Assembly (NCBI GenBank): GCA_948144175.1 | Contig: CANXME010002528.1 | Coordinates: 2,047,001 to 2,111,000 of the forward strand | Direction: 5' to 3' | Origin: Closterium sp. NIES-65 | Taxonomy: Eukaryota; Streptophyta; Zygnematophyceae; Desmidiales; Closteriaceae | Length of the DNA: 64,000 nt | In this document: piece by piece, positions 44,842-54,700 of the stretch | How positions within the stretch are numbered: position 1 is the first letter of the stretch | How the letters are laid out: each line of letters opens with the position of its first letter | Notes under the pieces: generated by a model | Database searches by the model: none | The model's input: only the letters and a program-made list of their open reading frames with translations | What the model was told of the DNA's origin: nothing | Program-made: the position numbers and the translations under genes

Positions 44842-45936
44842 GACAGCAGTGGAATTGCAGTGAGAGCAGCCGGGTAGGGATGTGCAGTGGCAGAGTCACT
44901 GCTCTTACCGGGCAGGTGGGACGGCACGAAGCAGGGCAGCTCGGCTGCTGGGCGGCTCAGCGGCTCGGCGGCTCGGCTGCTCGGCGGCTCGGCTGCTCGG
45001 CGGCTCGGCGGCTCGGCGGCTCGGCTGCTAGGCGGCTCGGCTGTTCAGCTGCTGGGCGGCTCGGCGGCTCGGCTGCTGGGCGGCTCGGCGGCTCGGCTGC
45101 TGGGCGGCTCGGCGGCTTGGCGGCTCGGCTGCTGGGCGGCTCGGCTGCTCGGCGGCTCGGCTGCTAGGCGGCTCGGCGGCTCGGCTACTGGGCGGCTCGG
45201 CGGCTCGGCTGCTGGGCGGCTATGCCGCTAAGGAAGGCGGGGCCGCGAAGGGCGGTGGGGCCGCTGAAGTGAGCGGCGATGGGGCCGCAGAGGGGGTGGC
45301 GGGAGGGCCGTTGAAGGGGCGGCGTCGAGGCCGCTATAGGGGTGGCAACGGGGCCGCTGAAGAAGGCGGTGGGGCCGCTGAAAGGGCGGCGACGGGGCCG
45401 CTGTAAGGGCGGTGACGGGCCGTAAGGGGAGGGCAGCGACGGGGCCGCTGAAGGAGGCGGCGGGGCCGCTGAAAGGGCGGCGAAGGGGCCGCTGAAGGAG
45501 GCGGCGTCGGGGCCGCTGTGAGGGCGGCGACGGGGCCGCGTCAGGGGCGGCGACAGGGCCGCTGTAAGGGCGGCGACTGGGCCGCTGCAAAGGCAGCGAC
45601 GGGGCCGCTGTAAGGGCGGCGACGGGGCCGTAGGTGAAAGGGCGGCGACGGGCCACAGGAGGAGGGCGGCGACGGGCCGCTGAGGGCGGTACGACGGGGC
45701 CGCGAAAGGGGCGGCGCGACGGGGCCGCGAAAGGGCGGCGCGATGCGGCCGCGAAGGGCGGCGCGATGGGACCGCTAAGGGCGGCGCGACGGGCCGCTAA
45801 GGGCGACGCGACGGGGCCGCTAGGGAAGGTGCGACCCTAAGCGCGCTTCGGGCAAGGGCGGGACGCGCCCCGGGCAGGAAAAAAAAGGTCGGTGGGCCCT
45901 AGGAACAGTTCCCACTAGGGAACCTGCTCGATACCA
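44842..45936 (-). repeat. Leader of Copia B3: GC-rich tandem repeats and primer-proximal hairpin
   Basis: 44940-45230 is built of GGCGGCTCGGCTGCTG-type units and 45230-45830 of GGGGCCGCTGAAGGGCGGC-type units. Next to the primer site is a stem GTTCCC-TAGT-GGGAAC (minus sense, about 45925-45908), then the palindrome GGGCCC, then a run of U, the same order as in B2 and B4. Confidence 0.78.
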
Positions 45937-46067
45937 TGTTGAAAAGAGAACGAGAATGATTGAACTATGAAACAGTTGGGTACAAGTACTAACCCTAATT
46001 GGGTTGTACCCCTTATGGGTTATCCCACTACAGCCTACACAAATGTATAAGCTATAATGTTCTGACA
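45937..46067 (-). repeat. 5' LTR of Copia B3 (131 bp)
   Basis: Matches 31062-31192 with about three differences. The primer-binding site lies immediately below 45937. Confidence 0.92.
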
Positions 46068-46293
46068 TCAGCCACTGCCAATTTACGCGAGATTCACATT
46101 CCAGCTCTCTACAATATCGATTCGATTCAAATCGCAAGGACGAGATGAACACTTTGGTGTAAAAAAACTAGATTTCATATATGTCATTATATAAGCCCCG
46201 GCGCTTATAAAAAACCTCAATTATAAGCCCACCCCCTAAAAAACAGTGTTTTTTTATACCCCCTGGGGCGCTTCTATCCGGGGGCTGACGGTA

Positions 46294-46770
46294 TACCCCC
46301 CTTTTTGGCTGATTTTCTATAACACCCCCCTTTTCTTACGAACTCGTTATTATAGTCGTTAACGAGTAGCTGCAATACTGAAGAATATCATGAAAAAATC
46401 TCCTTAGATGAAATTCCGCGGTACATTCACTAACAATCTACAGAGATTTTTCCCCTCCCACTACTTCGCAGTCGCCACGTGCACGCGAATCTTCCGCTGC
46501 AAGTGGCAAGAGGGGTGCCACATGGCATTTTCGTAGGGGTGATGAAGTTCGTGGCCGAAACTCACATTCGCGCCTCAGGCAGTGATGCTAAAATGAAAAT
46601 CAAAACACCCACGTTGTCTAATCAAATAAACACTAACACTAAAATATACCATGTGTAAAGACCCGAGTATTATGTATTTTTTTCCTATGAGGAGACCCCC
46701 CCCCCCCCCCCCCCAATTTTTCCCTGTATTTTTAGCTATACCCTAGGGTGTTATGTCCGGGAGAATACGG
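46294..46770. other. Right arm of the outer TA-flanked element, non-coding
   Basis: AT-rich, no open frame above 60 codons. Contains a poly-C run (about 46697-46714) and the terminal inverted repeat ending at 46770. Confidence 0.6.
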
Positions 46771-46888
46771 TACGTGTACTTCATGCATGTCTAGCAGCTT
46801 GATAGAGTTCTTGTGGTCCATGATCCGTGGGAAGAAAGGCAGAGGTGAAGCGAAAGATGGCAGTACCATGTCCTAGATGCTTCTGAAC

Positions 46889-49800
46889 CAGTGTTCTCGC
46901 TAGGTTTAGGGCCTGTCTGACAAAACCCTCAAAAAAAAATTCCCCGTCTTAGGCTTTGACAACGAAATTTGTGTGGTCTGCAGTATAAGATGAAATATTT
47001 TTCCTAGTCTGATAAACTAGACGAAAAAAAAAACCAAGTCAGCCTACAAGAACACTACCTGCAATTATACTCATTCTATCAAACAACCTAGGCAGTAGCT
47101 AAGGACCTAGTCAGACTCACTAGAGCCGTAGTCCTCATTGCTATCACTACTACCATCCTCACTCCCCACGGGAACTGTGGCCCGTTCTTTCCTGGTAAGC
47201 CACGGGTACTCAACATCCATCCTTGCTGCTTCTGCTACCAGGGCCGCTTCTCGAGCAGCTGCTTCTGCTGCTGCCAGTGCAGCTGTTGCTGCTGCAGCTG
47301 CGGCCGATCTCTTCTTCGCACGCTTGCTCTGTCTCTCCCCGGACGCCATCAGCACATCGTTAGCAGGCCTTCGCTTCTTGGAAGCATTCCACCTCCTCAG
47401 CAACTCGGGCCACTCCATGTCGTAGTTAAGGAGCGACACAGCCATCAGCTCTCCCAGCTTCGCGTCGCACAGGTTCCCGCGAAGCCAACTCTTGATGATG
47501 TTTTGTCGTGAGAAGCCGCGCTCGCACTCGACGGTACTGAGCGGAAGCACGGCGACAGCCATCCACAGGTGGACGAGGTTCGGGTAGCACGTCGCCCAGT
47601 CGGGGGAGGACAGCATGAGTTTCAGGCTCTCCGCACACCCGACATCCTCTTGGTGTGTGGCCAGGATGGTAGAGAAGGTGACAAGCTCTCGCTGCGCTCT
47701 CGCCCTGTTGATGCCTGCGGTTGGGGTGCACATGGGAACATGGGAACATGGGAACATGTAGTGTTTAGACAAGCATGTGGAGACAACGCTAAACATACAG
47801 CTCATTCCCGGCATTTAACGCACCTGGTATAGTGTCAGGGTCATCTGGCTTCCGCTTGAACATGTTGCGCAGAGACTGGAGCCATTGGCCTAGCCGTCGC
47901 TCACGCTTTGCCTGGTTCTTGGGATAGAATCTCTGCTTGAACAGCTTCGCCCCGTCGAGGTTTGATAGGTCCTTGAGGCGGTAGTCGAGCCGGCCGACCA
48001 GGGTCGTGATGAACTCGCGCGCCAGCACCAAACACGCTTGGTGGTCCACACCGCTCGTCTGCCCCTTGATTTTCTCCTCGTGCAGTCGGTATCGATGGCT
48101 GACCGATGTGCCGTCGGAAGCAGTGCCAGCAACAAGGACCTCGCGGAACTCCCCAGATGCGTGCTTGTCGAGGAACGGGCCCAACGCGTCTCCCCCCTGA
48201 CCAAACATCGCGTCGTCGCAGTCGAGGTAGCGTGTGCGCAGCAGTAAGGTCGTGTTGTGGACCATCGGCAGCACATGGGTTGCCTCAACCTGTAAACGGG
48301 GGTGCACAAGCAGGATGGTTAGTAGGAGATTGTAAATGAAAAAACCGGCCACGTGTAACTCGGGAAACTGCTTACCTGACGCCGCTGAAACTTCATGCTT
48401 AGCAGGTTGAGCTCCTTCAAGACGTCAGAAAGGAAGAACAACAGGAAATGGAACTTATAGCTCGTGACGACGTGATACATCTTCTTGTTTGTTTCGTGCA
48501 ACACCATGACTGCAGCAGGAAAAACCTTCACCAGGCGCTGGATGGCGTCACCACGCGACAACCACCTGACGTCCTTGATGCCTTGAACTTCAAGCTGGGT
48601 CTCGCAAATGACCTCCTGAAGCTCTTGAAACCGGGCGTGGTTAACACAGGAACGACCGAGGTTCTCAGCCACGGCGCGGACCACCTTGTCCACGACGCTG
48701 AAGTCAGGATGCTTGGCGGCAGCATCCTTGGCCGCCAAGGCCTCCCTGCAAGACAGCAGATGGTAACATTAGCACGGGTTTTTTTTTTTAAAGTAGGCAG
48801 GAAACGCGCAGTAACAACGCCTACCTGTGCGCGATGCAGTGAGACGACACAAGGTGAGGAACCTTGACTTTCAGGCGCGCGGTGACTCCGTTGTGCTGTC
48901 CAAGCATGACGGAAGCACCATCAGTGCTCATACCGGTGAGGCGCTGTAGGTCGATGCCGGTACTCTCCAGATGCGTCAGGAGCACTGTGGTGAGTGACGC
49001 GGCGTCACACTGCTCCACACTGAGCAAGGCGAAGAACTCCGTCACAGGTGCGTTGTCACGCATGAACGTCAAATAGACGATCATGTGCTTCCCCCGCCGT
49101 CGGTCGGTGCTCTCGTCTAGCTGGATGCCAAGGTACGGACTGTCGCGGATGTGCTTCAGCTGGCGGGACTTGAGGTAGCACACCATGGTCTCGACCAGTT
49201 GTGCGAAGCCGTACCTGAGACACCACGGGTTGATACTCGTTAGACTCGTAACCAAATAACAATAAAAAGATGAGTAAAACGGGACACTTACTCGCTGTAG
49301 TACGTCCCGTTCTCCTTCAGGGGCAAATCCGGTGTCCCCTGCTCTGCCATGAATTGAACCAAAGCCACGAAAAGAACAATGGGAGCATCAGACTTGCAAA
49401 TGAATAGCACGATAGCCATCAACCGAGCAATACGCTTGACATCAGCGTCCCCACGGTGGAAGTCAGCAATTGACTTCTGCACTTTCTTGACGCCGTCGCG
49501 CTCCTCCTTCCTCAAGACCGCGGCCTCGTGTTTCAGACTGTGGTGATGCTTGCGCATCGTCTGCTTCTGGATGTCGATGCCGCCATCGCCGTTACGCCCG
49601 TATTTGTAGTTCGGGTCACCGAAGACCATGCAGACGCTGCAGCGCATGCACGGGCGGCCTGCCTTGTTTTCGGAGATGAGGAGCCAAGGAAAATACCGCT
49701 GCCACTGCTGCTTGCACTTCAACTGAAGCTCCTCAACCGACAGTTGCTTGCCCTTCGGGTCTTCGAAGTCTTCACTCGCGGGTTCAGGTTCTGGTTCCGC

Positions 49801-50859
49801 GGGGCGCGGAAGAACTGACGGTGCTGGCTGAGTCGGACCGCCCGGACGGCAGACGGTGAGAACACGCTGTTTATACCGCTTCTTCATAGATCTGTCGGGC
49901 AAGACGGGGTTAGCACTGCGAGAGGTTGTAGCGACCGACACTGGAGGGATGCTCTTATTTGCACATTCGTCAGGGAGCGGGGGGGATAACAGCGTTGTTG
50001 GGGTAGTCGTTGCTGGCACGTGTTGATCGCCATTTTCCGAGTTGGGCAAAGGTACCGCAGCAGAGGTCGACGCAATCGGAGGGGCAGCAGAAGCGATCTG
50101 CTTGCCCCGCGTTAGGAAGTCTAGGGCGGAAAGCACGGGCTCCCCATCGCACGGTCCGCCGGCTGTGAAGGCCATAGCCTAAACGCTGGGAAGCGTCACG
50201 CTGGGAAATCAGACGCTGGGAGGGAAACGATCCATGCTCGGCTTGGAGAGAGGTGAGGACGAGCAGGAGAAACAGGCTTGTTTTCACGCCAGACCCAGCT
50301 GCATGAAACCTCATCACCGTGCACTGCACTCAGAACCGAAAGGCGGTGCGTGTTGGGAGCGGGGGGCACTACGACCACAGTGATGTGTTGCGCGCCCTCT
50401 ACGAAAAGCAAATGCGCTGGCACAACGGGACAGCGCGTTGTCGTGGCTGTGGCTGGCGTCGGCGCCGACAGCCACCCAAACGACAAACACCTGGCAGCAT
50501 ATGCCGCAGATACATGCCAGCGAGGTTGCACAAGGCAGTTACAGAGCTGTATAAGACACGCGTAATGAATGCGTGCAGTTACAAGGCAGCAATCGGCTGT
50601 ACCTGTGGTGGTCCTGTCCTCTGGTCAACTGGGCCTATGGCCTAGTGGGTCAAGTTGTCGGTTTCAGACGAAACCGAACTCGCTATCTGTATCCTCAGAT
50701 AAAAAATTCTACACGTCTGAAAAAATCATACGAACTTAAAAGTCAAATCTTGCTCATCAGATGAGAACAAACACAAAATCTTAGGATTAAGATGAATACA
50801 AAAAAACCAGTCTTAAACGCAGACCATCAGACCAAATTGGTCTGATAACGAGAACCCTG
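46889..50859 (-). mobile_element. Complete hAT DNA transposon (3971 bp)
   Basis: Ends CAGTGTTCTCGCTAG (46889) and CGTTATC-like complement at 50859 (…AACGAGAACCCTG) are short inverted repeats. Both are flanked by the perfect 8-bp TSD TTCTGAAC (46881-46888 and 50860-50867). Several TCTGA / TCAGA motifs lie within 200 bp of each end and are candidate transposase-binding sites. Inside is one five-exon gene for a hAT transposase with no stop or frameshift. Everything needed for autonomous movement appears present. Confidence 0.92.
47107..50175 (-). CDS. hAT-family transposase, 5 exons, 905 aa, apparently intact
   Basis: Exons (minus): 50175-49292, 49214-48825, 48745-48376, 48289-47824, 47714-47107. 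All introns are GT-AG, 77-109 nt, and the phases agree, giving 906 codons including TAG. Residues 1-150 are low-complexity with a basic patch near 98-105. Residues about 155-216 form a BED/TTF-like zinc finger (W158, FPWL 162-165, C176, C179/C182, H210-212, H216). The RNase H-like transposase core shows D328 (GIQLDESTD), D393 (GMSTDGASVMLG) and C421/H424 (HCIAH). The C-terminal hAT dimerisation block has VECERGFSRQN, with E768 the probable third acidic residue. Basic NLS-like and acidic segments follow at the C-terminus. It resembles ZNF862-type hAT proteins. It would act in the nucleus, cutting the element at its ends. A domesticated role is possible, but intact ends and TSD favour a transposon gene. 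Confidence 0.9.
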
Positions 50860-50897
50860 TTCTGAACCACCCACGCCAACAAAGTCATTTCACAGTA

Positions 50898-51428
50898 CCG
50901 TCAGCCCCCGGATAGAAGCGCCCCTGGGGTTATAAAAAAACACGTTTTTTTAGGGGGTGGGCTTATAATCGAGGATTTTTATAAGCGCCGGGGCTTATAT
51001 ATAGCATATATAAATATTTTCGTTTGTACACCAAACTGTAGATCCCGTTCTCGCGAGTTGAATCGAGTAAAAACTATACAGGGTTGCGATTGAGAATCTC
51101 GCTTGCAAGTTGGCAGGGATTGATTCCCTGCCAACACACACAGTCAGAATGAGTCAACGTGCACCCCTGACAGCTCACTCTGACTGGACGCGCTGGCAGT
51201 GAGCCGAGCGAGGGTGAAGGGCATCGAAATTCAAAATGTGGGAATGGAGATGTTGAATTTCGTTACGATGAATTCAGTAAAATTATAGTTGGACAAAAAA
51301 GGGTGGCGCTTATAATCCGCAAGCCTTCAGGGGTGCGCTTATAATCGAGGACCAGATATAAGCGCCCTCATCCTTTTATAAGCGCCGGCGCTTATCCGAG
51401 GCCTGCGCTTCTATCCGGGGGCTTATGG
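50898..51428. mobile_element. Intact copy of the 531-bp TA-flanked MITE
   Basis: Starts CCGTCAGCCCCCGGATAG and ends CTATCCGGGGGCTTATGG, inverted repeats with mismatches at two positions near the tip, flanked by TA (50896-50897 and 51429-51430). It is the same element as 30751-46291 in the opposite orientation, with matching length and interior. The interior includes an imperfect hairpin around TTGGCAGGGATTGATTCCCT (51110 region) and multiple GCGCTTATAA motifs near the ends. It has no coding capacity. Confidence 0.85.
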
Positions 51429-51430
51429 TA

Positions 51431-51700
51431 ACCTTGATTGATGCATTAAAGAAAAACATGGTCATAATAATAAAAGAGCACACATACCAGTACAGCATTT
51501 TCCACGCAAATCAGGACAAACACGGCATCCATACCTGTAACTACCAAGAAAAAGAAACAAAAACAGCACACCAGAAGCAGCATTGTCCATCCAGCCGTAC
51601 AAACATCTCCGCTCCACCACACCAGAGGTCAGTCACTTCTCTCTCTAAGACGTAAGGCCTCCGCAGCCCAACTGTCCGCAGCTGACAAGTCCAAGAGGTC
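51431..51700. other. 3' flank of the LysM gene
   Basis: Spacer between the MITE TSD and the last exon. No clear polyadenylation motif on the minus strand and no open frame of interest. Confidence 0.4.
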
Positions 51701-54700
51701 TTAGCTGTAGGTGGCAGACACACAAACCTGCAATCAACAATGCAGCATTCGGGCAGGAAGCAATGGAGATATTAGACAATGCTCGGCACTCGCACCGCAT
51801 TTCAGCGCAAGCATGTAGCGCAGTGCAGGCAATCCCCGCATCAGAGCAGCTACACACGTCACGGCACGGCCAACTCACATATTCAGAATCGTTCTCGCTC
51901 TCAGCATCGCGAAAGGCCAGCCATGGATTCAGCCTGACGAGGTCCAGCGTGCTGGCGCCATTGGCCACGGCAAACCGCTTCCAGTTCACCACACCGGGGG
52001 CCAGTGCGCGGCTCACACAGTCCCAGTTGGCCTTGGAGGGTTCTCGCTCCATGCAGAGAGAGCGGAACGCAGGGAGGCGTGAGCAGGAGTTGATCATCCC
52101 GGGGTTGTACCTCCACAGGTCTTCCTCATAGATGTTGAGAAACTTGGCCACCGAGGCGCAAGTGTCATTCTGTGGAAATGAAAGGCAGCAGGAGGGTGAG
52201 AAGAAAAGAGGGAGTGGATGAGGAGCAGGTACCGCCGGGGTTGTACCTCCACAGGTCTTCCTCGTCCAGGTTGAGAAACTTTGCCTCAGAGGCGCATGTG
52301 TCATTCTGTGGCAGGGAGAGGCAACGGGGGAATAGGAGGAGAGGAGGTTTTGAGAAGAGGTGGGCAACGTGGTGGAGACAAGGATGTGGCAAAACAGGGG
52401 TAGTGACATTCTGGGAACGTCTAGGGAAAGGAAGGACTGAGTAGCAGGTGGTGCATTTTCCGGTTGGGCGAGCCATGGTAAGGTGAAGCATGGTAGGGCA
52501 AATCATGGTAGGGCAAAGCATGGTAGGGCAAAGCATGGTAGGGCAAAGCATGGTAGGGCGAAGCATGGTAGGGCAAAGCATGGTAAGGCGAAGCATGGTA
52601 GCGCAAAGCATGGTAGGGCAAAGCATGGTAGGGCGAAGCATGGTAGGGCGAAGCATGGTAGGGCGAAGCATGGTAGGGCAAAGCATGGTAGGGCAAAGCA
52701 TGGTAGGGCGAAGCATGGTAGGGCGAAGCATGGTAGGGCAAAGCATGGTAGGGCAAAGCATGGTAGGGCGAAGCATGGTAGGGCGAAGCATGGTAGGGCA
52801 AAGCATGGTAGGGCGAAGCATGGTAGGGCGAAGCATGGTAGGGCGAAGCATGGTAGGGCAAAGCATGGTAGGGCAAAGCATGGTAGGGCGAAGCATGGTA
52901 GGGCAAAGCATGGTAAGGCGAAGCATGGTAGGGCAAAGCATGGTAGGGCAAAGCATGGTAGGGCGAAGCATGGTAGGGCAAAGCATGGTAAGGCGAAGCA
53001 TGGTAGGGCAAAGCATGGTAGGGCAAAGCATGGTAGGGCGAAGCATGGTAGGGCAAAGCATGGTGGAGTGGCACGCGGTGAAAGGAAGGAGTGGGGTTGA
53101 AGAGGAAGTACAATGCATGGCAGCACATGGCAGCACATGGCAGCACATGGCAGCACATGGCAGCACATGGCAGCACATGGCAGCACGTGGCAGCACATGG
53201 CAGCACATGGCAGCACATGGCAGCACGTGGCAGCACATGGCAGCACATGGCAGCACATGGCAGCACATGGCAGCACATGGCAGCACATGGCAGCACATGG
53301 CAGCACATGGCAGCACATGGCAGCACATGGCAGCACATGGCAGCACATGGCAGCACATGGCAGCACATGGCAGCACATGGCAGCACATGGCAGCACATGG
53401 CAGCACATGGCAGCACATGGTAGCACGTGGCAGCACATGGCAGCACATGGCAGCACGTGGCAGCACATGGCAGCACATGGCAGCACATGGCAGCACATGG
53501 CAGCACGTGGCAGCACATGGCAGCACATGGCAGCACGTGGCAGCACGTGGCAGCACGTGGCAGCACATACACGATGCATTCTAAGTCTGATTCAGAAGTC
53601 AATTGCATACAGGATGGAAGTTAGAGTGGGACACGGAAAACTCACAGGCTGGACGTAGTAGAAGGCAGAGCAAGCTGGAAAATACTCCTTCACATTCACG
53701 TACTTTGTACTGATAACCTTGGAGCAATCAATACCCTGGGGGGGAGGGAAAGTGTGAGAGGGAGGGGAAGAGTGAGAGAGAGAGAGGGTGAGTGAGAGGG
53801 TAGGGGTGAGAGGTTGAGAGTGAGGAAGGGGTTGAGAGTGAGGTATGGGGCGAGAGAGAGGGAGGGGGTGTGAAAGTGGGAGGGGGTGAGAGAGAGGGAG
53901 GGGGCGAGAGAGAGGGAAGGGGTGAGAGAGAGGGAGGGGGTGAGAGAGAGGGAAGGGATGAGAGTGAGGAAGGGAGTGAGAGAGAGGGATGGAGTGAGAG
54001 AGAGGGACGGGGTGAGAGAGAGAGAGACGGGGTGAGAGAGAGGGATGGGGTGGGCGAGAGAGACGGGGTGAGAGAGAGGAAGGGGGTGAGAGAGAGTGAA
54101 GGGGTGCAAGAGATGGAGGGGGTGAGAGAGGGGAAGAGGGTGAGAGAGAGAGATGGTTTCAATGAAAGGAAGGGGGTGAGTGAATGATTGTGAAGAAGCG
54201 GCAGAGACGTGCAGAATTGATATGATTTGGCGTAACATGGTGCCACATGGTGCATGAATGACTCTAATGTCCCCAACATCCTCAACGCAAAATAGTGCCA
54301 CGGTGCCACATGGTGAGTGAATGACTCTAATGCCCCCAACGTGCCCAGCGTGCATGTCACGGGACTCACGGGGTTCATGCCCACGAATTCCTTGAGCGTG
54401 AGCCCAAACATGGAGTACACGTCCTTGCACGTCCAGTCATCGCCAGTGACCTCTTGCACCTCACGAGACTCTGACACCCTAGCTGCACACGATTAACAAC
54501 AACCGAGAAGACGCGACATGCATAGATAGCTAGGTGATTTCTGAGTCAACTCAAGAAGCACCTCCATTCATCGCCAGTGGCCTCTTGAATTTTACGACAC
54601 TCTGAAGCTCAAGCTGCACACGCACAATACAAGTGGTGAAGACGCAACATGCATGCAGAGATAGCTAGGTGACTTTGAGTCGACTCCAAAGGCACCTCCA

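Larger units (their letters stand above)
31062..46067 (-). mobile_element. Copia B3, type-B LTR retrotransposon carrying Copia A2
   Basis: LTRs of 131 bp at 31062-31192 (3') and 45937-46067 (5') differ at three positions by eye. TSD TCAGC at 31057-31061 and 46068-46072. Without A2 it is about 7.54 kb. The primer site TGGTATCGAGCAGG (minus, 45936-45923) is followed by a leader of about 1.1 kb and the gag ATG at 44841. Four codons later gag is split by A2. Reading resumes at 37363. Confidence 0.94.
30751..46291. mobile_element. Inner TA-flanked MITE (530 bp without insertion), interrupted by Copia B3
   Basis: Left part 30751-31061 and right part 46073-46291 total 530 bp. Ends CCGTAAGCCCCCGGATAG and CTATCCGGGGGCTGACGG are inverted repeats flanked by TA (30749-30750, 46292-46293). 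The same element stands uninterrupted at 50898-51428 (531 bp) in the opposite orientation. Near both ends the motif GCGCTTATAA recurs several times in both orientations, as expected for transposase-binding subterminal repeats. It has no coding capacity. Confidence 0.82.
30659..46770. mobile_element. Outer TA-flanked inverted-repeat element (about 567 bp without insertions)
   Basis: Left arm 30659-30750 starts CCGTAGTCTCCCGGACA. Right arm 46294-46770 ends TGTCCGGGAGAATACGG, its inverted counterpart. TA flanks both ends (30657-30658 and 46771-46772). The inverted repeat extends over roughly 25 bp with two mismatches (…CAAAACACCC / …CATAACACCC). No coding capacity is left in the arms. TA duplications suggest a Tc1/mariner- or PIF-like mechanism; family assignment is inference. 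The right arm contains a run of about 18 C (46697-46714). Confidence 0.75.

Noticed and set aside
52475-53570. Possible CRISPR-like array
   Set aside because: Units are directly adjacent with no unique spacers; this is a eukaryotic minisatellite.
52165-53608. Several 200-467-codon open frames on both strands over the minisatellites
   Set aside because: Periods of 15 and 10 bp without stop codons produce these automatically.
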